From: a virus
DNA: 30,152 nucleotides
Virus record (IMG/VR): IMGVR_UViG_3300033571_019869
Span: 1-30,152 of that record
Strand: one strand, 5' to 3'
Part shown: positions 24,650 through 30,152 of the stretch, piece after piece
Layout: every line of letters begins with the position of its first letter
How positions within the stretch are numbered: position 1 is the first letter of the stretch
The notes under the pieces: model-generated
Told to the model about the DNA's origin: nothing
Database searches by the model: none
The model's input: only the letters and a program-made list of their open reading frames with translations
Translations under genes and position numbers: made by a program

Positions 24650-24967
24650 ATGGGCATATTGCAAAAAATAAAGGGGTTTTTTGAGTCGCTACCTTGGCTG
24701 TTCAAGCTGCCAGGCCTTAGCGCCTTGATAGAGATTGTGCAGCAAGTGCTCGAAACGCGGGATATTACCGATGCGCAGATTGCGGAGCTGGACAAGATCG
24801 CTTATGGCTTTTTGCCAAAGCATATCAAGCTGGAGAAAAAGGGGACGGTTGCACCTGGAGAAATTGGCGCGGCCATTCAGGCCCTTGAGGATATGCTAAA
24901 AGTGGCCGCCGAGGCGATAGATAAAGGCAAGGCGTTACTAACGGCTTTCAGGGCATTACTGGTTTAA
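24650..24967 (+). CDS. Last late-operon protein, unknown
   Basis: The product is 105 aa. ATG 24650 has GGGAGG 8 nt upstream. An N-terminal amphipathic or weakly hydrophobic helix (FFESLPWLFKLPGLSALIEI, residues 9-28) is followed by Ala/Lys/Glu helices (AAIQALEDMLKVAAEAIDKG). It could be a membrane-associated lysis helper, but there is no clear transmembrane helix. It is followed by a CA microsatellite (about 24968-24980) and the terminator. Confidence 0.6.
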   Translation: MGILQKIKGFFESLPWLFKLPGLSALIEIVQQVLETRDITDAQIAELDKIAYGFLPKHIKLEKKGTVAPGEIGAAIQALEDMLKVAAEAIDKGKALLTAFRALLV

Positions 24968-25007
24968 ACACACACACACATAGCGTATTCGACTGCTATC
25001 TTCCGCT

Positions 25008-25029
25008 GGCCCTTCGGGGCCTTTTTTTT
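25008..25029 (+). terminator. Late-operon terminator with UUCG tetraloop
   Basis: GGCCC-TTCG-GGGCC followed by eight T. It ends rightward transcription between the convergent late and early blocks. The leftward direction has no matching U-tract. The rest of the 24968-25078 gap holds only a CA repeat and AT-rich sequence. Confidence 0.92.
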
Positions 25030-25078
25030 ATGGGGATTATTTCTGTTTGTCTATCTTTTAATTACCACTCTCATAAAA

Positions 25079-25573
25079 TCAAACATCGTAAGGCCCTACG
25101 TGCAACTGGCTATCGGGCAACAGTTCGCTGTGGAACTTTCTACAGGCGGCTCTAAAGCCCCCCAGCCGCCTGAGGCAGCCAGCCACAACTTTTCCTTTGG
25201 ACTGGAAGGCATCAGGGAATTCTGGCAAATGGCAATATTGCCCACTGTGCCCGCCCACCTGGCAGCACTGAAAAAACCCGGTTTGGTTTTCAAAGCTGGT
25301 TATTGGCTCTGTTCTGTCAGTATACTTGTGGCCAGCCTCGCAACTACAGGCATAGCCAACATCGTAAGTGCCGCCCGGCAAGTTAATAGTGCGAGTGAGC
25401 AACCCTCTGTCCATGCACAGCAGGCATTTTGTGGCCTTCACAATTTTTTCTGTTTTCTCTTCCGGGCTGCTGTAGCGAGTGCCTTCCGCTGCGGAAAAAT
25501 AAGCGGCCTTGTTTTCAATGGGCTTATGGCTCAAGACGGCATTTACAACACACTTGTTATGGGCATAACTCAT
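25079..25573 (-). CDS. Cys-rich protein at the end of the replication operon
   Basis: The product is 164 aa. KCLLCMDRG (about 49-57) and ACSCEAGHK (about 75-83) make a CxxC...CxC cluster, a possible zinc-binding site resembling DnaJ-type or zinc-ribbon folds. A further CC, C and C are spread to the C-terminus. It overlaps the replication gene by 17 nt. AAGGTGA lies upstream of ATG 25573. Replication or helicase-loading accessory function is possible from position. A competing frame at 25096-25293 is open, so a frameshift near the 3' end cannot be fully excluded. Confidence 0.6.
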   Translation of the reverse strand: MSYAHNKCVVNAVLSHKPIENKAAYFSAAEGTRYSSPEEKTEKIVKATKCLLCMDRGLLTRTINLPGGTYDVGYACSCEAGHKYTDRTEPITSFENQTGFFQCCQVGGHSGQYCHLPEFPDAFQSKGKVVAGCLRRLGGFRAACRKFHSELLPDSQLHVGPYDV

Positions 25574-26417
25574 GGCGTATCACCTTTGAAAGCGTGGCGG
25601 CAGGGCCAGCAACAAAAAACGGTACGTCTTCGACTTCTTCGTATGGGTCTTTTACCTTGGGTGGCGGTGTGTAGACGTGGGGAACCCCTTGGCTTTTTAT
25701 TGGATGGCCCCTTTGTGGGGGGGTGGGCTCGTCTTCCCAGCGCTTTCCGTTCAAGAACGTTGTTGCATGGGGTATAAAGCCGTCTTTCCACAGCGAACAG
25801 GACGATTCTAAACGCTTTATGCCGTCTAAAATCTTTGGCAATAGTGTTCTGAGGTTCTTTTGCTCCCATATTTTTTGGCATTTGGCTTTTGCCTTGCGCC
25901 CGGCCTGTGGGTAAGCCCTCCAGAACACCTCAAAAGAAGCCTGGTGCGTGGGTAAATTTGAGGTTTTTGGGGCCAGCACTGTCTGGCAAGTTAGCTCAAG
26001 CGGGCGCGCATCCCCCGCCTGGGAAGCGATAGGGGGCGTATTCTCTTTCTTTTTGCTTGGGGGTAGCTCCAGCGTGGCTCCCAATTTTCTCCGATACCGT
26101 TCCGTCGTTTCATCCCGGATTAGGTCGAGTTTCGGGCAGTCTATAATGACAATTTTATCCTGAAACTCGACAGAAAAAAGGCAAAGATTTTGGCAAAACA
26201 CCAGGAAATTTTTCAGGGTTTTAGGGGAAAAGCCCGTAAGGCTTTGCAGAAAGTTGAGGGTAAATGAGGCCTGTGTTCGGTCTGTTCCATCCATGAGCGA
26301 GGCTATGTTTTCTAAAATTATAAAATAAGCGCCATACCCCGCAATGCCAAACGCGGCGCGTAATTGCACAATTTTTTCTTGCATGGCAGTAGAGGTGCTG
26401 TGCTTGAACCATTTCAT
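25557..26417 (-). CDS. Phage replication protein, Lin1244/DUF4373-like (probable initiator or helicase loader)
   Basis: The protein is 286 aa. Residues 1-95 open with MKWFKHSTSTAMQEKIVQLR and GIAGYGAYFIILENIAS, the layout of the Lin1244/Lin1753 winged-helix domain of phage replication proteins. After a Pro/Lys linker, about residues 160-235 carry FWRAYPQAGRKAKAKCQKIW and FIPHATTFLNGKRWED, the C-terminal pattern of O-type or DnaD-like loaders. It overlaps the upstream gene by 4 nt and lies downstream of SSB and RecT, fitting a role in starting phage DNA synthesis. Confidence 0.75.
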   Translation of the reverse strand: MKWFKHSTSTAMQEKIVQLRAAFGIAGYGAYFIILENIASLMDGTDRTQASFTLNFLQSLTGFSPKTLKNFLVFCQNLCLFSVEFQDKIVIIDCPKLDLIRDETTERYRRKLGATLELPPSKKKENTPPIASQAGDARPLELTCQTVLAPKTSNLPTHQASFEVFWRAYPQAGRKAKAKCQKIWEQKNLRTLLPKILDGIKRLESSCSLWKDGFIPHATTFLNGKRWEDEPTPPQRGHPIKSQGVPHVYTPPPKVKDPYEEVEDVPFFVAGPAATLSKVIRHELCP

Positions 26418-26734
26418 TGCTTAGAGGGCTCCTCTAAGGGATAGCCAGCCACCGTGAGCCCTGCCATCAGCATAGCCAGGTCTAAGGGTTTGTGTATGTG
26501 GACTTGCTGTGTTTCGGTTTTATCTTTTGCGCTGGCCACCAAAAAGCCATTGCCAAACCTTATCGTCACCTGTAGTTTTGCCAGAACAGCGGCAGCAAAC
26601 ATCATTCCGAACTCGAAAGTTGATCTTGCGCATTGCTCGGCTATTTCGCGTGTCTCTTGAGTGGTTAAAATACCATGCTTCCTGACATAATCTCGCACGA
26701 GCATGCGGGCTTTTGTGACGTAATGAGAGGTCAT
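26414..26734 (-). CDS. Uncharacterised protein of the replication operon
   Basis: The product is 106 aa, starting MTSHYVTKARMLVRDYVRKH. It is mixed helix and strand, with a somewhat hydrophobic STFEFGMMFAAAVLAKLQVT segment and an HIHKPLDLAMLMAGLTVAGY stretch. GGAG is 8 nt upstream of ATG 26734. Start and stop both overlap neighbours as ATGA, so it belongs to a coupled trio with the 48-aa and replication genes. No domain was recognised. Confidence 0.65.
   Translation of the reverse strand: MTSHYVTKARMLVRDYVRKHGILTTQETREIAEQCARSTFEFGMMFAAAVLAKLQVTIRFGNGFLVASAKDKTETQQVHIHKPLDLAMLMAGLTVAGYPLEEPSKQ
26421..26437 (-). promoter_or_regulatory. Hairpin over the replication-gene ribosome-binding region
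   Basis: TTAGAGG and CCTCTAA pair perfectly over 7 bp around a 3-nt loop, 3 nt before the ATG at 26417. The only GAGG upstream of that start is inside the stem, so the hairpin could reduce translation unless the upstream gene is being translated. Confidence 0.5.
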
Positions 26735-26877
26735 AGGGCAGTCTCCATATACAGCCGCTTCAATATCTCGGCGGGAGACTTGCCCTGTTTTTTACTTTTA
26801 CGTGCCTCACGAATAGTCTCGCCAAAAGAGCGGCTAAGGCTGCAAAGCCCATTGCATGGGCAATTGGGTGCGAACAT
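26731..26877 (-). CDS. 48-aa Cys-containing mini-protein
   Basis: It reads MFAPNCPCNGLCSLSRSFGE then a Lys/Arg helix. Its TGA overlaps the next ATG as ATGA, the same coupling used by its neighbours, which is the main support for it being real. CxCxxxC near the N-terminus could bind metal, and TIREARKSKKQGKSPAEIL is basic and could bind nucleic acid. The ribosome-binding site is weak (AGG, 2 nt). The 62-nt AT-rich gap before it (26878-26939) contains the palindrome AACAATTGTT (26906-26915) and may hold a promoter. Confidence 0.55.
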   Translation of the reverse strand: MFAPNCPCNGLCSLSRSFGETIREARKSKKQGKSPAEILKRLYMETAL

Positions 26878-26939
26878 AACCTGTGTCTCTATCTAAAATT
26901 ACACTAACAATTGTTTATTTTTTAAAAAGCAAGTTCTGA

Positions 26940-27692
26940 TCAAAAAACCGCTTCTTCCCCCCCCTCGTTAGGCGGCGCCGGTGGGATCTCATAAGCCGCC
27001 AGCTTCTCAAGCGCGGCCAATAGTTCCGTTATGTTTTTGTCTAGGCTTGTGTTCATACCCGTCACCGTTGTAAACCAAAAAGCGCGGTCTGCCTTGGTTT
27101 TCGCCTTAAACTTGTTTGCCAGAACGTCCACTATTTTTGCCATTACTTCTTCAAGCGTGGGTTCAACGGGGGCGCTCGCGGCGGGGGGGGGCAAGCTGGT
27201 TACATCGGACGAGGGCATCTCGTCTTTTATGTACAGGCCGCTGCAAATAGAGGGGAAGGCCATGCGTAATACGGCGGCTTCTGCGCATTTTTTAAGCATT
27301 TGGCAGGGCATTGTAGCCCAAACCCCTCTTAGCTCTCCCCATTTATTTTTTTGCGCGAATTCAGAGAATAGAACTTCCTCGCGAAACGGCTTTTCAAAGC
27401 CCTGTATGTACACTTCCGCCCATGCAGAAACACTCTCGCCCTGCTCATTAATCACATGCCCGCGCTGGGTGACGAACGGGATGCCGCTTCTGGCCGCAAT
27501 CATCCTTAAGGCATCGATTGTTATGGTAATTTGCGGTTTCTTTGAGCGCACCCCCAGCACAGCGTGCCCCTGTATGGGGTCTAGCTGCCTGGATTTACAG
27601 ACAGACGCGAAGGCCTCGATATGCACTGGCTCTGCATCTTCGGCGATGATGTTCATCGCCTTCATAATTTTTATTTCTTCGTCGCTCCACAT
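26940..27692 (-). CDS. bet: RecT/Bet-family single-strand annealing protein
   Basis: The product is 250 aa. About residues 1-160 follow the RecT/Bet pattern: LDPIQGHAVLGVRSKKPQIT with TIDALRMIAARSG (about 37-70), the GFEKPFREEVLFSEFA strand region, and CQMLKKCAEAAVLRMAFPS (about 130-148), the CAEAxALRxAFP hallmark. The C-terminal third is variable and Pro/Ala-rich, ending in a helix. It anneals complementary single strands in phage recombination and is expected to work with SSB. GAGGAG lies 8 nt before ATG 27692. No exonuclease partner is visible in this window. Confidence 0.88.
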   Translation of the reverse strand: MWSDEEIKIMKAMNIIAEDAEPVHIEAFASVCKSRQLDPIQGHAVLGVRSKKPQITITIDALRMIAARSGIPFVTQRGHVINEQGESVSAWAEVYIQGFEKPFREEVLFSEFAQKNKWGELRGVWATMPCQMLKKCAEAAVLRMAFPSICSGLYIKDEMPSSDVTSLPPPAASAPVEPTLEEVMAKIVDVLANKFKAKTKADRAFWFTTVTGMNTSLDKNITELLAALEKLAAYEIPPAPPNEGGEEAVF

Positions 27693-27694
27693 AG

Positions 27695-27934
27695 TCAAAA
27701 CTCCTCATGCGCTGGGCAGTTAATCTCTTCTACCGGTATGGGTTGCGCGTTCGGGTTTTCCGGCTCTGTTTCACTGGGGGCCACCTCTTTTTTTAACGCC
27801 TCGGTTATTAGCTGCGCGTGGGCCAGCGTGCCCACCACGGCAATAACCTGGTTGTTTTTGCCGTACACCCTGAACCCATTTTTTAGCAGGTCTTTGATGC
27901 TGTCTTTATTTTCCGGGGGTGCAATTGACATCAT
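27695..27934 (-). CDS. Small protein between SSB and RecT
   Basis: The product is 79 aa. Residues 10-50 (IKDLLKNGFRVYGKNNQVIA and VGTLAHAQLITEAL) form a compact alpha/beta unit. The C-terminal 30 are acidic and Pro-rich. AAGGAG is 8 nt before ATG 27934. The stop is 2 nt upstream of the RecT start. An accessory recombination role is suggested only by position. Confidence 0.6.
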   Translation of the reverse strand: MMSIAPPENKDSIKDLLKNGFRVYGKNNQVIAVVGTLAHAQLITEALKKEVAPSETEPENPNAQPIPVEEINCPAHEEF

Positions 27935-27960
27935 GTGGATATCTCCTTATGGCTATCTGA

Positions 27961-28335
27961 TTAAAACGGCAGGCCGCTGTCCTCGTATACAGACTGGCCA
28001 GCATCTGCCTTAGTTTTTTTGGGGCCAAAGCGCACATCGCTTGCATTAAGCTCTACGACACAGCAGGCTTCCCCCGCGTTGCTTTTGTAGGCGCGGACTG
28101 ATAGCTTGCCGACTACGTTTACGTAGTCGCCTTTTGAGAGGTGATCGGCTACAACCTCTGCGGCTTTCCCCCACGTGATGACGCGCACCCATTGCGTAAT
28201 TGGCGCGTTATCTGCGTCTTTTTTTGCGAGATCTGGGATTGTGGCCACGCTAAACGTAGCGTAGGTTTTTCCCGCCTCGGTTGTTCTTACTTCTGGCTGT
28301 GCGCCGATATGTCCAGCGATTGTTGCGCTTAACAT
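27961..28335 (-). CDS. ssb: Single-stranded DNA-binding protein
   Basis: The product is 124 aa. About residues 1-105 form an OB fold, with EVRTTEAGKTYATFSVAT, PITQWVRVITWGKAAEVVAD and KGDYVNVVGKLSVRAYKSN, the strand-helix-strand order of bacterial/phage SSB. The C-terminal tip EDSGLPF is the acidic, Pro-Phe-ended tail used to recruit partner proteins. It coats single strands at the fork and supports RecT. It overlaps the upstream gene by 7 nt. Confidence 0.93.
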   Translation of the reverse strand: MLSATIAGHIGAQPEVRTTEAGKTYATFSVATIPDLAKKDADNAPITQWVRVITWGKAAEVVADHLSKGDYVNVVGKLSVRAYKSNAGEACCVVELNASDVRFGPKKTKADAGQSVYEDSGLPF

Positions 28336-28709
28336 TGTTGCGTTGCCTCTTCTAGGACAAGGGTTTCAAACAAAAATAACGATTGTGTTTTTTGGGCCAT
28401 GGCAGTAATGGCTTCTAGGTTCTTTTTGCTGACAAGCCCCCGCTGCTTGAGTGATGCCAGGGCGGCGGATGATAGCTTTGCTATAGCAACAAGCGCGTCG
28501 CGGGAGAGCTTCTCCGCTGCCTCTGGCGGGAATGTAACCACCTCCCTTGAGGACACACGGTAGGCAATGCGCTGCGTTCCGTTGTTGTGCTGCGTTGGCA
28601 GCAACTCGCCTGCGGTCGCCGCCTCTAGCAAATCAGCCTTCAGTGCGTCGCGTTCCGCTTGCAGCGTTTTTATTTGCCTGTTGAGCTCATAATATCGGTC
28701 AATGCTCAT
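28329..28709 (-). CDS. Coiled-coil protein upstream of SSB
   Basis: The product is 126 aa. It starts MSIDRYYELNRQIKTLQAER, a clear N-terminal coiled coil to about residue 38, then a helical Ala/Leu/Ser-rich domain (LSRDALVAIAKLSSAALASL). GGAGGG is 7 nt before ATG 28709, which overlaps the previous stop by one base. The longer open frame to 28904 lies inside the previous gene and is rejected. Function unknown; it may bind SSB or DNA. Confidence 0.65.
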   Translation of the reverse strand: MSIDRYYELNRQIKTLQAERDALKADLLEAATAGELLPTQHNNGTQRIAYRVSSREVVTFPPEAAEKLSRDALVAIAKLSSAALASLKQRGLVSKKNLEAITAMAQKTQSLFLFETLVLEEATQQC

Positions 28710-29041
28710 TATGCGACCCTCCGCAAAGGGACTGGCGTTGGCTCTCCCTCTGGGCAATTGCAACAGTCGGGGGTGGCACATGAGCCATAGGTAATACGCG
28801 TGCCGCATACCTGGCACTGCTGATGCTCGCCAGGGCAGTCTCGGTTGCTGCATGCCGCCCATGAATGGGTGACGCCAGTGGCGTCTTCGTGCTCTATCAC
28901 CCATTCATTTTCACTATTGCAGTATTCGCAGTAGCCCGGATGGTCTTCATCGGCATCCCATGGGCCGGGGTAACTGGGGTCGTAAGGGCTAAAGTTGTCC
29001 AAAGCAATGCGGATGCTGTAGCATGAATTAGTCGTCTTCAT
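28709..29041 (-). CDS. Cys-rich zinc-ribbon-like protein
   Basis: The product is 110 aa. Cys pairs recur as CEYCN (about 38-42), CSNRDCPGEHQQCQVCG (about 63-79) and CATPDCCNC (about 87-95), with His between, giving two probable zinc sites. A purine-rich region (GAGGGGGAAGAAA) precedes ATG 29041; it also encodes the acidic tail of the upstream gene, overlapped by 14 nt. A possible DNA- or protein-binding early factor; no family is named. Confidence 0.65.
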   Translation of the reverse strand: MKTTNSCYSIRIALDNFSPYDPSYPGPWDADEDHPGYCEYCNSENEWVIEHEDATGVTHSWAACSNRDCPGEHQQCQVCGTRITYGSCATPDCCNCPEGEPTPVPLRRVA

Positions 29042-29456
29042 TTTCTTCCCCCTCTTCTTCTTCTTCTTCTCGCATGTCTTTCGCTGCCTCACTAACGTTG
29101 TCGATTGCAGACGTTAGTGAGTTATGGACATCGGCTAGCCGTTCAAGCACTTCTGAGATCATGTGCGTGCCGCCTTTGTAGGCTGGCTCGTAGCCCAAGC
29201 CCCTCAACACTTCAGACCCAAGGACAAGGGAGTCCCAAGCTACGTCTTGTAGCTCGCGTGAGAGGGCTTCTGCCGCATCTGCGGTAATTACCTGCCCACA
29301 AGTGTTAACGAGGCAGGCGTTCTCGTTTTCCAGGGCCGCCAGTGCCCTGTTGACTCGCGTTTGAAACGTGTCTAGAGGGCTCAGAATGCTGGCGATTGAC
29401 GCCAGGGAGTCTTTATAGGCCTCTAACACTGTAAGCGCGTCTTGTAGCTGTTTCAT
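29028..29456 (-). CDS. Acidic-tailed helical protein
   Basis: The product is 142 aa. Helices with heptad pattern (LQDALTVLEAYKDSLASIAS and LADVHNSLTSAIDNVSEAAK) are followed by a run of Glu/Asp at the C-terminus (EEEEEEGEENEDD). The GAA-type codons of the tail also form the ribosome-binding region of the next gene. GAGG is 9 nt before ATG 29456. It is the first gene after the leftward terminator-like hairpin. The acidic tail suggests DNA mimicry or protein binding, but this is inference. Confidence 0.6.
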   Translation of the reverse strand: MKQLQDALTVLEAYKDSLASIASILSPLDTFQTRVNRALAALENENACLVNTCGQVITADAAEALSRELQDVAWDSLVLGSEVLRGLGYEPAYKGGTHMISEVLERLADVHNSLTSAIDNVSEAAKDMREEEEEEGEENEDD

Positions 29457-29489
29457 TGGGGGATACCTCAAGGGGGTAAAGAAAAGCTT

Positions 29490-29540
29490 AAAAAAAAGGG
29501 GGCCGGTAAGCGTTGGGCAAATAGAGTTTTTGGCCCCCCG
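29490..29540 (-). terminator. Leftward intrinsic terminator / attenuator
   Basis: On the minus strand GGGGGCC (complement of 29532-29538) pairs with GGCCCCC (complement of 29498-29504) around a 27-nt loop, followed by eight T. It separates the membrane-protein gene from the replication genes, with no obvious new promoter in the 33 nt before the next start. That suggests partial termination or antitermination. Confidence 0.7.
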
Positions 29541-29565
29541 AGACAGAGGAGAGAGAGGTTAACAG

Positions 29566-29805
29566 CTAATAACTGCCGCCAAGCCACGCCAGCAGGGCGT
29601 GTGCGGTCATGGCAAACAGGCTGGCGGCCACCATGGCGGCGGCCAGTACGGTTAAAATGCTCGGTTTGTTACAGCCAGTAGCAACAGGCGGTGTGGCTGT
29701 GTTAGGCTGTTGGCGTGCCACAGGGGTGGCGGTGTGTGTGTGTGCGGCTCGGCGCTGGTACGGGGGCAGGTCTACTACCCGGTACTGGCTGTGTTGTGTG
29801 GTCAT
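29566..29805 (-). CDS. Small single-pass membrane protein
   Basis: The product is 79 aa. The N-terminal 45 residues are polar and Pro/Thr/His-rich. A hydrophobic helix near the C-terminus (SILTVLAAAMVAASLFAMTA, about 50-69) is followed by HALLAWLGGSY. ATG 29805 follows AGGAGA at 9-10 nt and overlaps the stop of the repeat-protein gene as ATGA. It may act at the host membrane early in infection; no family was recognised. Confidence 0.6.
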   Translation of the reverse strand: MTTQHSQYRVVDLPPYQRRAAHTHTATPVARQQPNTATPPVATGCNKPSILTVLAAAMVAASLFAMTAHALLAWLGGSY

Positions 29806-30152
29806 TGCGGGTGGTCTCCTTTTTCGGCGGCGGTACAAAACTGGATGTCTGGGTTTTTAACCCTGGCCGGGCCCAAAATTAAATCTACATCGCCCCGAAG
29901 GCCGGTTACTTCGCCAACCAGATCGCTCACGTCGCCATACAGGTCAGGGCTCACTTCGCCCCGCAGGTCAGGGCTCACTCTGCCCCGCAGGTCAGGGCTC
30001 ACTTCCCCATGCAGGTCGCTCACGTCGCCACGCAGGCCGCTCACGTCGCCCCGCAGGCCACTCACATTGCCCCGCAGGGCGCTCACATAGCCCCGCAGGT
30101 CAGGGCTCACGTCGCCCCACAGGCCACTCACGTCGCCATACAGGTCGCTCAC
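29802..30152 (-). CDS. Partial repeat protein, SxLxGxV heptads and octads
   Basis: The 116 visible codons reach the right edge inside the repeat, so the true N-terminus lies outside; the GTG at 30152 is probably an internal Val. Twelve tandem units are visible: eight of 7 residues (SGLRGDV type) and four of 8 residues (SPDLRGEV type). Leu and Val recur 4 and 3 residues apart, like coiled-coil a/d positions, with the 8-residue units acting as skips; a beta-solenoid is the alternative. A non-repeat tail (about 30 residues) ends the protein. It is coupled to the membrane-protein gene. Confidence 0.6.
   Translation of the reverse strand: MSDLYGDVSGLWGDVSPDLRGYVSALRGNVSGLRGDVSGLRGDVSDLHGEVSPDLRGRVSPDLRGEVSPDLYGDVSDLVGEVTGLRGDVDLILGPARVKNPDIQFCTAAEKGDHPQ
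29880..30152. repeat. Coding tandem repeat, 21- and 24-bp units
   Basis: Units built on CAGGTCAGGGCTCAC and CAGGCCGCTCACGTCGCC alternate through the repeat protein and continue past the edge. Unit length is always a multiple of 3, so copy-number change keeps the frame. Confidence 0.85.

Noticed and set aside
24968-24980. CA microsatellite after the last late gene
   Set aside because: It is short, non-coding and directly before a terminator; there is no sign of a phase-variation role.
25096-25293. Alternative minus-strand frame suggesting a frameshift in the 164-aa gene
   Set aside because: It has no ribosome-binding site, and the 164-aa frame continues with ordinary codons to its stop. Kept only as a caution in that entry.
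25100-25777. 225-codon open frame on the plus strand
   Set aside because: It lies opposite the Cys-rich and replication genes, has no ribosome-binding site and no recognisable domain. The minus-strand frames have clear motifs and coupled starts.
29880-30152. Possible CRISPR array
   Set aside because: The repeats are contiguous 21/24-bp units without unique spacers and stay in frame through a coding region.
1-30152. tRNA genes, integrase or attachment sites
   Set aside because: No cloverleaf-like sequence with a conserved T-arm, no tyrosine/serine recombinase motif and no att-like repeat was recognised by eye.

Overview
The window is part of a tailed-phage genome, a podovirus-type member of Caudoviricetes. 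It reads as a lytic-cycle gene set: no integrase, lysogeny repressor, tRNA, rRNA, insertion sequence or CRISPR array was recognised. The host cannot be named from the sequence. Strong Shine-Dalgarno sites, a sigma70-like promoter, GC-hairpin/U-tract terminators and a bare M15 peptidase endolysin fit a Gram-negative bacterium, but this is inference.

Layout. (1) 1-1850, minus strand: small uncharacterised genes read leftward from a promoter at 1829-1857 and running off the left edge. Their spacers are a patchwork of short direct repeats, including a perfect 75-bp duplication. (2) About 1900-24970, plus strand: one long, tightly packed late block. It starts with a 125-aa protein, the probable small terminase subunit and the large terminase, followed by a GNAT-like acetyltransferase. 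Three probable internal-virion (ejection) proteins come next, the largest 1,120 aa. Then come portal, a small overlapping protein, scaffold, N4-gp56-family capsid protein, a capsid-associated beta protein, two small proteins, a tubular-A/gp4-like adaptor and a tubular-B-like hub. Six fibre/appendage genes follow, then a lysis-type region with a membrane/coiled-coil protein, two mini-genes, an M15 endolysin and a 105-aa protein. A UUCG-loop terminator at 25008-25029 closes the block. (3) 25079-30152, minus strand, convergent with the late block: the replication/recombination operon. In transcription order it holds a repeat protein (cut by the right edge), a small membrane protein, a leftward terminator-like hairpin, two small proteins (one Cys-rich), a coiled-coil protein, SSB, a 79-aa protein, a RecT/Bet annealase, a 48-aa mini-protein, a 106-aa protein, a Lin1244-like replication protein and a Cys-rich protein.

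How it works together. The portal-scaffold-capsid-tubular A-tubular B-fibre order is T7/P22-like. The ejection proteins sit between large terminase and portal rather than after the tail genes. Most neighbours overlap by 1-14 nt or have gaps of a few bases, implying translational coupling. Candidate control points are a divergent promoter region with a palindrome between -35 and -10, a terminator-like hairpin in the first codons of portal, a 10-bp hairpin after the capsid pair, and a hairpin covering the start region of the replication gene.

The most unusual feature is a recurring beta-module (core LPxGLSAxTTYYV ... TLADA ... DLTSxGSGT) in four late proteins. In the 509-aa fibre protein one copy appears to be inserted inside another copy, which itself interrupts a lectin-like domain.
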